64,000 nucleotides of DNA from Candidatus Marinarcus aquaticus (GCF_004116335.1 NZ_PDKN01000002.1:248001-312000), one strand, 5' to 3'. Positions 1-8,345 are shown, numbered from the stretch's first letter. A program made the numbers and translations. Notes: generated by a model not told the origin, from the letters alone.

Positions 1-399
1 GAAGCATATGAGCGCATCAAAGATGCAAATGCGTTTAAAAACTCAATTATTGCTCACGCAAAGAGGAAGAGGCCCATTTATGCAGAGTGTGCAGGATTGT
101 TGTTTATCTCAAAATGTGTGGATGAAAAAAAGATGTTGGGTCTGCTTGATATAGAGTTTACCCTTTCCAATCGTTTTGTACGTATGGGATACTATGAAAA
201 TGATTTGGGTATCACGGGTCACGCGTTTCACTATACCAAACCCAAAAATGAGAACATACAAGGGGAGTATACCTTGTATAAAGGGAACAAAGCTTTAGGA
301 AAAGTTGCGGCATTTCAAAAAGGAACGGTCTTTGGTACCTATTTGCATACCATGTTTCGAAATAACTTCACAAAAATCCAAGATAAGTTCGGTTTTTAA
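1..399 (+). CDS. cbiA: Cobyrinate a,c-diamide synthase, C-terminal part (5' truncated by window)
   Basis: The frame is open from base 1 to a TAA at 397-399, so only the last 132 residues are visible. They belong to the class-I glutamine amidotransferase-like domain of CobB/CbiA: a PIYAECAGL segment carries the nucleophilic cysteine (codon 88-90), and a GTYLHTMF segment near the end carries the expected histidine (codon 346-348). The family amidates the a and c carboxylates of cobyrinic acid using glutamine and ATP in cobalamin synthesis. The N-terminal ATP-binding half lies outside the window. BioD/CobQ relatives share the fold, but the YAEC...YLH pairing favours CbiA/CobB. Confidence 0.85.
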   Translation, partial: EAYERIKDANAFKNSIIAHAKRKRPIYAECAGLLFISKCVDEKKMLGLLDIEFTLSNRFVRMGYYENDLGITGHAFHYTKPKNENIQGEYTLYKGNKALGKVAAFQKGTVFGTYLHTMFRNNFTKIQDKFGF

Positions 400-460
400 T
401 ATAAGTTGAACTTATATAATAACTAAAGAAAATTTAAAGTAAAAAGTACTATTATTCCGT

Positions 461-667
461 CTACAAAGGATTTATTTTACTTTTTAAACTTTTTGGTATT
501 TGTGCAAATGGTTTAAAATCATTTTTTAAAAATTTTTCTCCTTGAAAAACAGCCATTTCTATGTTCATTTTATCTCGTTTGAGAGTTAAAAGTTTATATG
601 TCAGACCGTTTTCATCGTATGAAAAATTGTACGGTTTTAAATCAACTATCTTTTTTGTTTTTGCCAT
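461..667 (-). CDS. Small hypothetical protein, 68 aa
   Basis: A short lysine-rich, soluble-looking protein with no recognised domain, signal peptide or membrane segment. Its start is divergent from the neighbouring anion channel gene. A perfect TATAAT lies on the minus strand at 673-678, only 5 nt before the ATG, and no Shine-Dalgarno sequence lies between, so the message may start at or next to the ATG. The alternative is a later methionine (residue 34). A real gene is suggested by clean use of the space between two genes and by the promoter, but function is unknown. Confidence 0.55.
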   Translation of the reverse strand: MAKTKKIVDLKPYNFSYDENGLTYKLLTLKRDKMNIEMAVFQGEKFLKNDFKPFAQIPKSLKSKINPL

Positions 668-672
668 AAAGT

Positions 673-678
673 ATTATA
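673..678 (-). promoter_or_regulatory. -10 box for the 68-aa gene
   Basis: Perfect TATAAT read on the minus strand, ending 5 nt from the ATG. This spacing predicts a leaderless or near-leaderless transcript. Confidence 0.5.
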
Positions 679-703
679 AGGTAAATCCAATAAAGGATAC
701 TAT

Positions 704-1675
704 ATGGAACAAGAGAATTTAAAGAAAATTCCAAACCGTCTTCAATTTTTCCCAGTAATGATGTTTGCTATTGTTATGGGGCTTAGTGGGCTTACGCTCG
801 TATTTAGAAAAGCGCATGAGACACTGCATTTTAGTGCTCTTCTTGATCTAAGCTTATCTTTTTTAACTGTTGCTGTATTTATTGCAGTGTTGTTGACGTA
901 TGGCATTAAAATCATAAAATATACCGCACAAGTCAAACAAGAGTTTAATCATCCTATTCGTATTAACTTTTTTGCCGCGATTTCAATTTCATTTATTTTG
1001 GTCTCTATGATTGTACACCCAATGCAAAAAGCATTGTCGTATGATTTATTTATCATTGGGGCTGTGTTACATGCTTTTTTTACTTTTTATACTTTGTCTT
1101 TTTGGATCAATAAAAGCTTAGAGATACAACATTCCAATCCTGCATGGTTCATCCCTATTGTAGGAAATTTGATTGTGCCAATTGGTGGGGTAGGGTTTGT
1201 TGATGATGCTGTGTTGCTCTATTTCTTTTCTATTGGTATTTTCTTTTGGATTATCATGTTGGCGATTATTTTAAATCGTATCATTTTTCATGTACAGTTT
1301 GCACAAAAGTTTATGCCTACGCTGTTTATTTTGATTGCTCCCCCTTCAATTGGACTGCTCTCATACTTTAAACTTACGCATGAGTTGGATATGTTTGCAT
1401 ACATTTTATTTAATTTGGGATTGTTTTTCACACTGCTGTTATTGTTTATGTATAAAAGTTTTTTAAATATCAAGTTTTTTATTTCTTGGTGGGCATTTAC
1501 ATTCCCTTTAGCTTCAATTGCATTGGCCAGTATGCTCATGTACGAGCAGACAAAAGTGGCGTTTTACAGTTACATTTCTTACTTTTTTATTTTGTTTGTA
1601 AGCTTAGTTGTGTTAATAGTAGCTTATAATACAATAAAACATATGTTTAAAAAAGAGATATGTATCATGGAGTAA
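704..1675 (+). CDS. TDT-family / SLAC1-like anion channel or C4-dicarboxylate transporter
   Basis: A 323-residue inner membrane protein with about ten hydrophobic segments and almost no extramembrane loops. Sequence blocks typical of the tellurite-resistance/dicarboxylate (TDT, TehA/SLAC1) family are visible: NPAWFIPIVGNLIVP in the middle and a WWAFTFPLAS block near residues 265-275. TehA homologues are trimeric anion channels; substrate cannot be read from sequence. The ATG at 704 follows an AAAGGA ribosome site at good spacing. The aldo/keto reductase follows after 5 nt, so the two are probably co-transcribed. Confidence 0.8.
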   Translation: MEQENLKKIPNRLQFFPVMMFAIVMGLSGLTLVFRKAHETLHFSALLDLSLSFLTVAVFIAVLLTYGIKIIKYTAQVKQEFNHPIRINFFAAISISFILVSMIVHPMQKALSYDLFIIGAVLHAFFTFYTLSFWINKSLEIQHSNPAWFIPIVGNLIVPIGGVGFVDDAVLLYFFSIGIFFWIIMLAIILNRIIFHVQFAQKFMPTLFILIAPPSIGLLSYFKLTHELDMFAYILFNLGLFFTLLLLFMYKSFLNIKFFISWWAFTFPLASIALASMLMYEQTKVAFYSYISYFFILFVSLVVLIVAYNTIKHMFKKEICIME

Positions 1676-1680
1676 ATTGA

Positions 1681-2700
1681 ATGAATTATAAATACATAGG
1701 ACGAACAGGACTACGAGTAACGGATATTTGTCTGGGTACGATGACGTTTGGTACGACGACAAGCAAACAAGAAGCATTTGAGATTTTAAATAAAGCGTAC
1801 GAAAAAGGGATCAACTTTTACGACACGGCTGAAATCTACCCAGTACCACCCACAGCGAAACTGGGTGGTCTTACTGAACAAATTGTTGGGGAGTGGTTAA
1901 AAACTAAACCCAGAGACTCTGTGATTTTAGCAACCAAAGTCTCAGGTGCTGCTTCAGGATGGTTTGTGCCTCCTACTCGACACGGTTTGACTGCTATTGA
2001 CTCATTTCACATTAAAAGAGCCATTGAAGGAAGTCTGAGACGTCTGAATACGGACTATGTGGATTTATACCAAATGCACTGGCCAGATACCATTGTGCCT
2101 ATTGAGGAGTCTTTAAAAGCGTTTGATGAGTTGGTTAAAGAGGGAAAAGTAAGATACTTAGGAACATCAAATGACACAGCATATGGATTAACCAAAGCCA
2201 ATGAGACTTCTAAACACAAAGGTCTAGCACGGTTTGAATCCATACAAAACAACTTCTCTCTTTTAAACCCACGATTTTTAGATGAGCTTTCAACGGTGTG
2301 TAAAAAAGAGCAAATTTCATTGTTACCATACTCTCCAATAGGAGGAGGGGTTTTATCTGGAAAGTATAATGGAAACTTCTATCCTGAAGGTGCACGATTC
2401 TCTTTATACATGCAAAACAGCAGTAAACGTGTGCAAGCTATGGCAGATAGATTTGTCAATGAGAAGACAAAAGAGGCAACGACAAAATATATGGCGATGG
2501 CTAAAGAGTTAGGGATTTCTCCTGTAACGTTGGCGGTTGCTTGGTCAAAACAGCATGATTTTGTGGCTTCAACAATTATTGGAGCACGTAAATTAGAGCA
2601 GTTGGATGATTCACTTGCTGCACTTGATGTTACGTTGAGTGATGAAACGTTAGATAAAATTAAGGCTATACAAAAAGAAATTCTTTATCCAATGGGATAA
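1681..2700 (+). CDS. Aldo/keto reductase (Tas-like)
   Basis: A 339-residue cytosolic NADPH-dependent oxidoreductase with a complete aldo/keto reductase barrel. It opens with YIGRTGLRVTDICLGTMTFG; the catalytic tetrad is represented by the NFYDTAEIY block (Asp, Tyr), the ATKVSG lysine and the YQMHWPD histidine. The cofactor-binding C-terminal block IIGARKLEQL is also present. Length and the VPPT insert resemble the Tas/YajO branch. The physiological substrate is unknown. It closely follows the anion channel gene and is followed by the long non-coding segment from 2701. Confidence 0.88.
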   Translation: MNYKYIGRTGLRVTDICLGTMTFGTTTSKQEAFEILNKAYEKGINFYDTAEIYPVPPTAKLGGLTEQIVGEWLKTKPRDSVILATKVSGAASGWFVPPTRHGLTAIDSFHIKRAIEGSLRRLNTDYVDLYQMHWPDTIVPIEESLKAFDELVKEGKVRYLGTSNDTAYGLTKANETSKHKGLARFESIQNNFSLLNPRFLDELSTVCKKEQISLLPYSPIGGGVLSGKYNGNFYPEGARFSLYMQNSSKRVQAMADRFVNEKTKEATTKYMAMAKELGISPVTLAVAWSKQHDFVASTIIGARKLEQLDDSLAALDVTLSDETLDKIKAIQKEILYPMG

Positions 2701-2746
2701 CACATGCCAAAGCCTTGCTTTGGAATCTCTCTTGTGCCTCCGTTCG

Positions 2747-2800
2747 GAGGTCACGCTTTGCTACTTTTCTCAACGCGAGAATAAGTAGCGCAAAAGCGCT
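2747..2800 (+). repeat. Degenerate direct repeat, copy A
   Basis: Reads GGAGGT, then GCTTTGCTA, a CTTTTCTC/GAGAATAAG hairpin arm pair, and ends in an AGCGCAAAAGCGCT hairpin. The same order of elements recurs at 3123-3184. Confidence 0.5.
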
Positions 2801-3122
2801 GTTTTTAGGCATTGCCATACCACAAAAAATTTCCAAATCAAATTAACCTACGGGTAACTAAGCGTATCTTTCTTTACTCTCCGAGTAGCTATCGCCCAAA
2901 TAATATTGTCATAGAAAAAGTAGATTACTTCATAGAGTAACGAATGGAAGAAAAAACTCAACATCTGCAAGAGCGCAAATGTGGAAAATATTTTGTGGAG
3001 AAAGTCGAGGACTGTTTGAGTAAATCAATAACCTAAATGGATATTGATTTACGAGTTCCGCAGACGAATAAAATATTTTTTGATTTGAAGGTATTTGCTT
3101 TAGCAAACTCTGAAGCCGTTGA

Positions 3123-3184
3123 GGAGGTTCTTTGCTAACTTTCTTTACGGAAAAAGAAAGTGTAAGCGAAAAGCTTTAGCTTTT
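3123..3184 (+). repeat. Degenerate direct repeat, copy B
   Basis: Reads GGAGGT, then CTTTGCTA, the ACTTTCTTT/AAAGAAAGT hairpin, and ends in GCGAAAAGCTTT. It matches copy A in order and partly in sequence, with compensating changes that keep hairpins in the same places. Confidence 0.5.
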
Positions 3185-3245
3185 AAAGAGGTTTTCATAA
3201 TTAATACCTACTATCATTTTAATTCTCTATTTATGCTTATTTAGT

Positions 3246-3251
3246 TACAAT
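3246..3251 (+). promoter_or_regulatory. Possible -10 box for the orphan gene
   Basis: TACAAT 27 nt before the ATG at 3278, followed by an AAAGGA ribosome site. No -35 element is evident, which is normal for this phylum. Confidence 0.4.
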
Positions 3252-3277
3252 CAAATGTATATAAAGGAATTAACTTC

Positions 3278-3778
3278 ATGATTGAAAATAGAAGAAGATT
3301 TATAGAGAAAATTCTTTTTTCATTAGTATTAATCAAATTAAATTTATTGTCAAATTCTATTGATGTGAAACAGAAATTAAAACTTTATAAAGTGGAAGAT
3401 ATTTCTTCTGAAAGTACAGAAGGTGGTTTAATCGAATATCTATTTGATATGGATAATAAATTAAAAAAAGTAAATATCATTCAATGCTGGGAAAGAGGAA
3501 AACTTGAAGTAGAATTATTTATTAAGGAAAATAGAATTTTTAAATTAATTGAGATTAAACAAAAATATAATCGACCTTTTTATTATACTCAAGAAATAGC
3601 TCAAGAATTAGGTGATAATGAATGGTTTGATGAAAAGAAAAAAAATGTAATTACCACTATCATCTATAAAGATAATAAGTTGGCATATCAAACAATTAAT
3701 AATCAGATAACAAAGTTTAATGAAAATTTATATGCACAATATGTAAATTATGTAAATAAAGTAAAAGAAAAAATATAA
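3278..3778 (+). CDS. Hypothetical AT-rich orphan protein, 166 aa
   Basis: I do not recognise this protein. The first about 25 residues hold a basic start and a hydrophobic stretch (ILFSLVLIKLNLLS) that could be a weak signal or anchor, followed by a charged, beta-rich-looking body and a lysine-rich tail. Base composition is visibly more AT-rich than the flanking operon, and five of its six arginines use AGA. It lies directly after the hairpin-rich segment and before ybgC, so segment and gene may have arrived together. The ATG is preceded by AAAGGA at a workable spacing. Confidence 0.55.
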   Translation: MIENRRRFIEKILFSLVLIKLNLLSNSIDVKQKLKLYKVEDISSESTEGGLIEYLFDMDNKLKKVNIIQCWERGKLEVELFIKENRIFKLIEIKQKYNRPFYYTQEIAQELGDNEWFDEKKKNVITTIIYKDNKLAYQTINNQITKFNENLYAQYVNYVNKVKEKI

Positions 3779-3790
3779 TAAAGGTTTTTT

Positions 3791-4159
3791 TTGAAAATAC
3801 AAGTCTATTATGAAGATACAGATTGCGGTGGCGTCGTCTATCACTCAAACTATTTAAACTTTTGCGAACGTGCAAGAAGTAACCTTTTTTTCTCAAAAGG
3901 TTTAAGCCCACATAATGACACAGAGTTCTTTGTAGTCAAAAAAATCGAAGCTGACTATATCCAACCTGCAAAGTTTGCAGATGAACTGGAAGTAACTACA
4001 AGCTTAGTGAAGATGAAAAATACCTCTTTGATAATGGAGCAAAACATCTACAGAGGCGAAGAGCATCTGTTTAAAATGCTTGTAACGGTTGTATTTTTAA
4101 AAGATATGAAACCAACACGTATCCCACAAGAACTTTTGAGTGTCTTTGATGAGAATTAA
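3791..4159 (+). CDS. ybgC: YbgC-type acyl-CoA thioesterase
   Basis: A 122-residue hotdog-fold thioesterase. The N-terminal motif YYEDTDCGGVVYHSNYL contains the catalytic aspartate of the 4-hydroxybenzoyl-CoA thioesterase/YbgC family, in which it hydrolyses short-chain acyl-CoA or acts near phospholipid synthesis. The start is TTG at 3791: it gives the family-typical MKIQVYYEDTD opening, and an AAAGG lies 6 nt upstream. A TATAAT at 3774-3779 overlaps the stop of the orphan gene and may supply a local promoter. The next gene overlaps by 11 nt. Confidence 0.88.
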   Translation: MKIQVYYEDTDCGGVVYHSNYLNFCERARSNLFFSKGLSPHNDTEFFVVKKIEADYIQPAKFADELEVTTSLVKMKNTSLIMEQNIYRGEEHLFKMLVTVVFLKDMKPTRIPQELLSVFDEN

Positions 4160-4640
4160 AACAACTTTAAAAGCGGCACTTATAACGCTTTTATTAACTC
4201 TTTGTTTACATGCAGATGATAGACTTTACTTTTTACCCAATGATGCTAAAAAGGCTGAGAAACGCATTGAGCATTTAATAGAAAATGCCAATAAGAGCAT
4301 AGAAATTGCAATGTATAACTTTTCACTCAATCGTTTTGCCAAAGCTTTGGTTAAAGCACATAAAAGTGGGGTAGAGGTCAAAGTTTTTTTAGATGCCCAA
4401 AAAACAAAAGATGACAAGAGTGAGTATGAGTATTTAAAAGACAAAGGTATCAAGGTAGTGCGTATCAAAGATGCAAAACTGCATACTAAGTTGGCTTTGT
4501 TTGATAGACAAACGGTTCTGTTTGGAAGTTCCAATTGGACCAAAGAGTCGTTTGATGAAAACTATGAGGTCATTTACGTCACTTCACAAGAAGAAGTGGT
4601 CAAACCATTTACAGAATTTTTAAAAAATTTAAAGGATTAG
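4149..4640 (+). CDS. Secreted phospholipase D-like nuclease (single HKD)
   Basis: A 163-residue protein with an N-terminal signal peptide (hydrophobic core ALITLLLTLCLHA) and one HKD motif, LHTKLALFDRQTVLFGSSNWT, about residue 113 on. Single-HKD proteins of this size resemble the Nuc endonuclease, which works as a dimer; periplasmic nuclease activity is inferred, not shown. I chose ATG at 4149 rather than the GTG at 4140 because it starts immediately before a basic n-region; both overlap the ybgC end. Cardiolipin-synthase-type activity is unlikely for one HKD and this length. Confidence 0.82.
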   Translation: MRIKTTLKAALITLLLTLCLHADDRLYFLPNDAKKAEKRIEHLIENANKSIEIAMYNFSLNRFAKALVKAHKSGVEVKVFLDAQKTKDDKSEYEYLKDKGIKVVRIKDAKLHTKLALFDRQTVLFGSSNWTKESFDENYEVIYVTSQEEVVKPFTEFLKNLKD

Positions 4641-4645
4641 AAAAC

Positions 4646-5902
4646 GTGTTAGAACTATTTATTTTAGGATATTGTCTGTTTTTTGTCTTCACGGTGTACA
4701 CATCATTTATGCAAATCAGTTTTGTACAAAAAGCCAAAATACAACCAGCTGTTATTTTGGATTCAACTAAGTATGAGGAAGCTGGGAACTACTCTATAGA
4801 AAAAGAGCGAATAGCAATGGCCTCTGCTTTTTATGAGTTTGTGATTTTCTTTGCATGGATTGGCTTTGGACTTCAAACTTTAGATGCACTCATTCAAGTA
4901 GAGCAGGGGTGGTTAAAAGCGATTATCTTTGTGGATGCGTTTATCATTATCAATTGGCTCTTAGGGCTGCCTTTTAGTTTGCACTCGACGTTTAAACTTG
5001 ATAAAAAGTACGGTTTTTCAAACATGACACCAGCACTGTACATCAAAGATACGATTAAAACAGGAGTTCTGTTTTTACTCTTTGGATCTGCTGTGATTGC
5101 TGTGATTGCTGTGATTATTGAAAACTTACCTATGTGGTGGATTTGGGGATTTGCATTTATTTTTGCGGTGATTATTTTAATCAATATGCTCTATCCGGTT
5201 ATCAGAGATAAGATGTTTGATAAGTTTGAACCACTCAAAGACAAAGAGTTAGAGAGTAAAATCAATAACTTACTCACACAAGTTGGGTTTAAAAGCAGTG
5301 GAGTCTTCAGTGTGGATGCCAGTAAGCGAGACAACCGGTTAAATGCCTATTTTGGTGGTTTGGGAAGCACCAAACGAGTAGTGCTTTTTGATACACTGGT
5401 AGAAAAACTTTCACACAATGAACTTTTAGCTGTTTTAGGACATGAATTGGGGCACTTTAAAAATGGAGACATTCTTAAAAACATTGGCATCATGGGATTT
5501 GTGATGTTCATATTCTTTGCAATATTTGGGAACTTAAGTGAAGAGATGTTCTTAGGACTTCATATCAACAATGAACCGTATGCCATTATCACGGTGTTTT
5601 TAATGTTCTCTCCAATTTTCTCATTTTTCTTAATACCACTGATTTCAAGTATCAGTCGACACAACGAATATGCTGCTGATGAGTTTGGATCAAACTTACA
5701 AACCAAAGAGGACTTAGTCACTGCACTTTTAAAGCTTGCTAATGAAAACAAGTCATTTCCACTCTCTCATCCGTTGTATATCTTCTTTTATTACTCTCAC
5801 CCACCATTGGTTGAGAGACTTAAAGAGTTAGGATTTGAGCCAAGCAGTGAACGACTCAATGACATGGCATTGCAAAGTGATTATGTGAAAGAAGAAGTAT
5901 GA
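4646..5902 (+). CDS. M48 family (Ste24/CAAX-type) zinc metalloprotease
   Basis: A 418-residue integral membrane protease with about seven hydrophobic segments. The zinc site is HELGH at residues 266-270 and the third ligand is in the NEYAADEFG block about 70 residues later. The long N-terminal membrane half and the RDNRLNAYFGGLG segment place it with Ste24-type peptidases rather than the short HtpX type. Bacteria have no prenylated CAAX substrates in general, so it is probably a membrane-protein quality-control enzyme. It starts with GTG at 4646 and shares an ATGA overlap with rmuC. Confidence 0.88.
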   Translation: MLELFILGYCLFFVFTVYTSFMQISFVQKAKIQPAVILDSTKYEEAGNYSIEKERIAMASAFYEFVIFFAWIGFGLQTLDALIQVEQGWLKAIIFVDAFIIINWLLGLPFSLHSTFKLDKKYGFSNMTPALYIKDTIKTGVLFLLFGSAVIAVIAVIIENLPMWWIWGFAFIFAVIILINMLYPVIRDKMFDKFEPLKDKELESKINNLLTQVGFKSSGVFSVDASKRDNRLNAYFGGLGSTKRVVLFDTLVEKLSHNELLAVLGHELGHFKNGDILKNIGIMGFVMFIFFAIFGNLSEEMFLGLHINNEPYAIITVFLMFSPIFSFFLIPLISSISRHNEYAADEFGSNLQTKEDLVTALLKLANENKSFPLSHPLYIFFYYSHPPLVERLKELGFEPSSERLNDMALQSDYVKEEV

Positions 5903-7089
5903 TAGAGACAGCGATATTTTGTGGCGGTTTGCTTGTAGGTGCGGTTGTTGTTTATTTAGTATTAAAACAACGGCACCAACTCATTGTATCAAACCTAGAG
6001 AATGAAGCCAATTTAAAGCTTGAATCACTCAATGACAAGCTTCAAAATGAGCAAGCTCATTTCAATGAAAAGAGCCGTTTGATTGAAGAGTCAAAAGAGA
6101 GCATGCAAAGTGAATTTGAAAACTTGGTGAATAAACTCTTTCATGAAAACACACAAAAATCGAATCAAAATCTTAACTTGATGTTAAAACCTCTTAAAGA
6201 GCAGTTAAACTCATTTACGACACGAGTCAATGAAGTTTATAATGAAGAGACGAAACAAAGAAGTTCTCTCTTAACAGAAATAAAGAACTTAAAAGAACTT
6301 AATCAAAAAATCTCTCAAGATGCCATTAATTTAACCAAAGCCTTAAAAGGGGAGAATAAAACCCAAGGAGATTGGGGTGAGATGATTTTAGAGAGCATTT
6401 TAGAGCAAAGTGGTCTTCGAAAAGATAAAGAGTACACCATACAAAACTCATACACGGATGATAACAATAAACGGCTTCGTCCGGATGTGATTTTACACTT
6501 GCCAGAGAACAAAGACATCATCATTGACTCTAAAGTCTCACTCAATGCCTATGTGCAACATGTAAATGCCGAAACAAAACAGGAACAAGAAGAGGCTAAA
6601 AAAGAGCTAGAGAGATCATTTATGGCACATATCAAAGGATTAAGTGCCAAACGATATGAAGATATCAAAGAATTGCGAAGTTTAGACTTTGTGTTGATGT
6701 TTGTCCCCATTGAAGGGGCATTTTTACTGGCAGCCTCACAAAATGGAAATCTTTTTAAAACCGCTTTTGATAACAACATCATGATTGTCTCACCTTCTAC
6801 ACTCTTTGTAACGCTTAGAACCATTGAAAACATCTGGAAGTTTGAGTATCAAAATGAAAATGCCCAAAAAATTGCTGAAAAAGCAGGGAACTTGTACGAC
6901 AAGTTTGTGCTGTTTTTAGAGAGCTTCCAAACCGTGGGTAAAAGCATTGAAAAAGCACAAGAGGCGTATGATACTTCAATGAACCGATTAAGCAGTGGAA
7001 AAGGCAATGTCGTTTCAAAAGTTGAAGAGTTTAAACAAATGGGCGTAAAACCCAACAAACAAATAGGGCAAAACCTATTAGAAGAGTAA
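5899..7089 (+). CDS. rmuC: DNA recombination protein RmuC
   Basis: A 396-residue protein with an N-terminal membrane anchor (residues 3-22), a long coiled coil to about residue 140, and the RmuC nuclease-like core (QGDWGEMILESILEQSGL, then RPDVILHLP and IIDSKVSLNAY). The family limits DNA inversions at short inverted repeats; the core resembles a PD-(D/E)XK nuclease. It overlaps the M48 protease by four bases and is followed after 3 nt by the permease, so the run from ybgC to 8325 looks like one operon. Confidence 0.92.
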   Translation: MIETAIFCGGLLVGAVVVYLVLKQRHQLIVSNLENEANLKLESLNDKLQNEQAHFNEKSRLIEESKESMQSEFENLVNKLFHENTQKSNQNLNLMLKPLKEQLNSFTTRVNEVYNEETKQRSSLLTEIKNLKELNQKISQDAINLTKALKGENKTQGDWGEMILESILEQSGLRKDKEYTIQNSYTDDNNKRLRPDVILHLPENKDIIIDSKVSLNAYVQHVNAETKQEQEEAKKELERSFMAHIKGLSAKRYEDIKELRSLDFVLMFVPIEGAFLLAASQNGNLFKTAFDNNIMIVSPSTLFVTLRTIENIWKFEYQNENAQKIAEKAGNLYDKFVLFLESFQTVGKSIEKAQEAYDTSMNRLSSGKGNVVSKVEEFKQMGVKPNKQIGQNLLEE

Positions 7090-7092
7090 TAT

Positions 7093-8325
7093 ATGGAATT
7101 TTTATTTGAATTTGCAAACAATTTTTTAAAACTGTTGGATGCTATGAGCATCTATGTGATGGTGGGACTTTTAATTGCAGGGATTTTAAAACAGTTGATT
7201 CCCGATGATTTTGTGGCTTCTCATTTGGGAAAAGACTCAACGACTTCTGTGATTAAAGCCACACTTTTTGGAATACCATTGCCTGTATGTTCATGTTCAG
7301 TCATACCACTTGCACAAGGGTTGAAAAAAGAGGGTGCGAGTAAGGGTGCTGTGCAGAGTTTTTTGATTTCTACACCCATTACAGGAGTGGATTCTATTTT
7401 GGCTACGTTCTCTTTTTTTGGACTTGTATTCACTGTTTTTAGAGTCGCCAGTTCCGTTGTCATTGCTATTGTAGTAGGGCTTTTACAAAACTTTATTGAG
7501 AACAAACCTAAAAAAGAGGAAACAATCACACCAAGCTTTACTGCATCTGCTGAGTTCAGTATCACAGGTTTTGGTGTTCAAGCTCCGATACAAAAAGAAG
7601 AAGAGAATTCAAGTTGTGGATGCAGTTCATCTGCTTCAAGTTGTTGTGGCAGTGAAGGTAAAAAGAGTTTCTCATTGGTTGCAGCTTTAAAGTATGGCTA
7701 TGGCACGCTCTTTTCAGATATGGCAAAATCATTGTTAATAGGGCTTATTTTAGGTGCAGCATTTACCACCTTTTTACCTCAAGAGTATGCTAAACTGCTT
7801 TTTGACAATGAAATCTTGACCTATTTTGTAATTTTAATTGTGGCCATGCCCCTGTATACGTGTGCAACGGCTTCACTGCCTATTGCTGCAGCATTGATGC
7901 TTCAAGGTATGAGTGCAGGTGCCGCGTTTGTATTTTTAACGGCAGGTCCAGCCACAAGTGCTGTGACCATGAGTGTGATTTATAAAATGTTGGGGCGTAC
8001 GTCATTGTTTGTATATACCATAACGATTGCGGTGATGGCACTGATTTTTGGATATGGGTTTGATACGTTCTTTGGCAACTTAGAGATCCTTAATATCTCA
8101 CATGAACATGAGAGCAGTTCTATTATCTATTCGGTTGCATCTCTTTTAATGCTTGTTTTAATTGTTTATCACCTTCTGAAAGATAAATTCTCTCAAAACA
8201 GCAGCGGTTGTTGCTCTTCTGGTACGTCAAGTGACTCATGTTGTTCTACAAATTCAAAAGAGGAAGCCTCTTTGTGTTGCAGTGACCAAAAAAAGATAAG
8301 CACTCAAAGTTGTTGTTCAAAGTAA
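7093..8325 (+). CDS. SO_0444/UPF0718-type permease with cysteine-rich loops
   Basis: A 410-residue permease of the ArsP/DUF318 family. Two membrane-bundle halves are each marked by a conserved block: PLPVCSCSVIPLAQGL near residue 60 and PLYTCATASLPIAAAL near residue 255. A cysteine cluster sits in the central cytoplasmic loop (about 173-186, CGC and CC pairs), and the C-terminal tail has further CC motifs. Relatives are annotated as Cu/Zn efflux transporters; the cysteine clusters suggest metal capture, but substrate is inferred. It ends the upstream operon and a 9-bp hairpin follows. Confidence 0.8.
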   Translation: MEFLFEFANNFLKLLDAMSIYVMVGLLIAGILKQLIPDDFVASHLGKDSTTSVIKATLFGIPLPVCSCSVIPLAQGLKKEGASKGAVQSFLISTPITGVDSILATFSFFGLVFTVFRVASSVVIAIVVGLLQNFIENKPKKEETITPSFTASAEFSITGFGVQAPIQKEEENSSCGCSSSASSCCGSEGKKSFSLVAALKYGYGTLFSDMAKSLLIGLILGAAFTTFLPQEYAKLLFDNEILTYFVILIVAMPLYTCATASLPIAAALMLQGMSAGAAFVFLTAGPATSAVTMSVIYKMLGRTSLFVYTITIAVMALIFGYGFDTFFGNLEILNISHEHESSSIIYSVASLLMLVLIVYHLLKDKFSQNSSGCCSSGTSSDSCCSTNSKEEASLCCSDQKKISTQSCCSK

Positions 8326-8345
8326 GAGTATTTTTTCTCTTACTT
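8320..8345 (+). terminator. Hairpin at the end of the permease operon
   Basis: AAGTAAGAG pairs with CTCTTACTT around an 8-nt T-rich loop, overlapping the stop codon. No U-run follows, so strength is uncertain. Confidence 0.5.

Larger units (their letters stand above)
2701..3277 (+). repeat. Hairpin-rich non-coding segment with an internally duplicated module
   Basis: These 577 bases contain no credible gene. They hold many exact inverted repeats: CCAAAGC/GCTTTGG at 2707-2723, CCTCCG/CGGAGG at 2737-2750, AGCGC/GCGCT at 2787-2800, a 10-bp stem at 3021-3030/3042-3051 nested inside 2985-2994/3070-3079 and 2834-2842/3079-3087, TTTGC/GCAAA at 3094-3107, ACTTTCTTT/AAAGAAAGT at 3138-3161 and AAAAGCT/AGCTTTT at 3169-3184. 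Strand is arbitrary. It may be a dispersed non-autonomous element, a remnant of a mobile element, or a structured RNA. It sits between an operon end and an AT-rich orphan gene. Confidence 0.6.

Noticed and set aside
2944-3036. 30-codon ORF inside the hairpin segment
   Set aside because: It lies within nested inverted repeats, lacks a ribosome site and ends inside the 10-bp stem; explained better by structured non-coding DNA.
7496-7690. ORF in another frame of the permease gene
   Set aside because: Low-complexity shadow produced by the cysteine-rich loop coding sequence.
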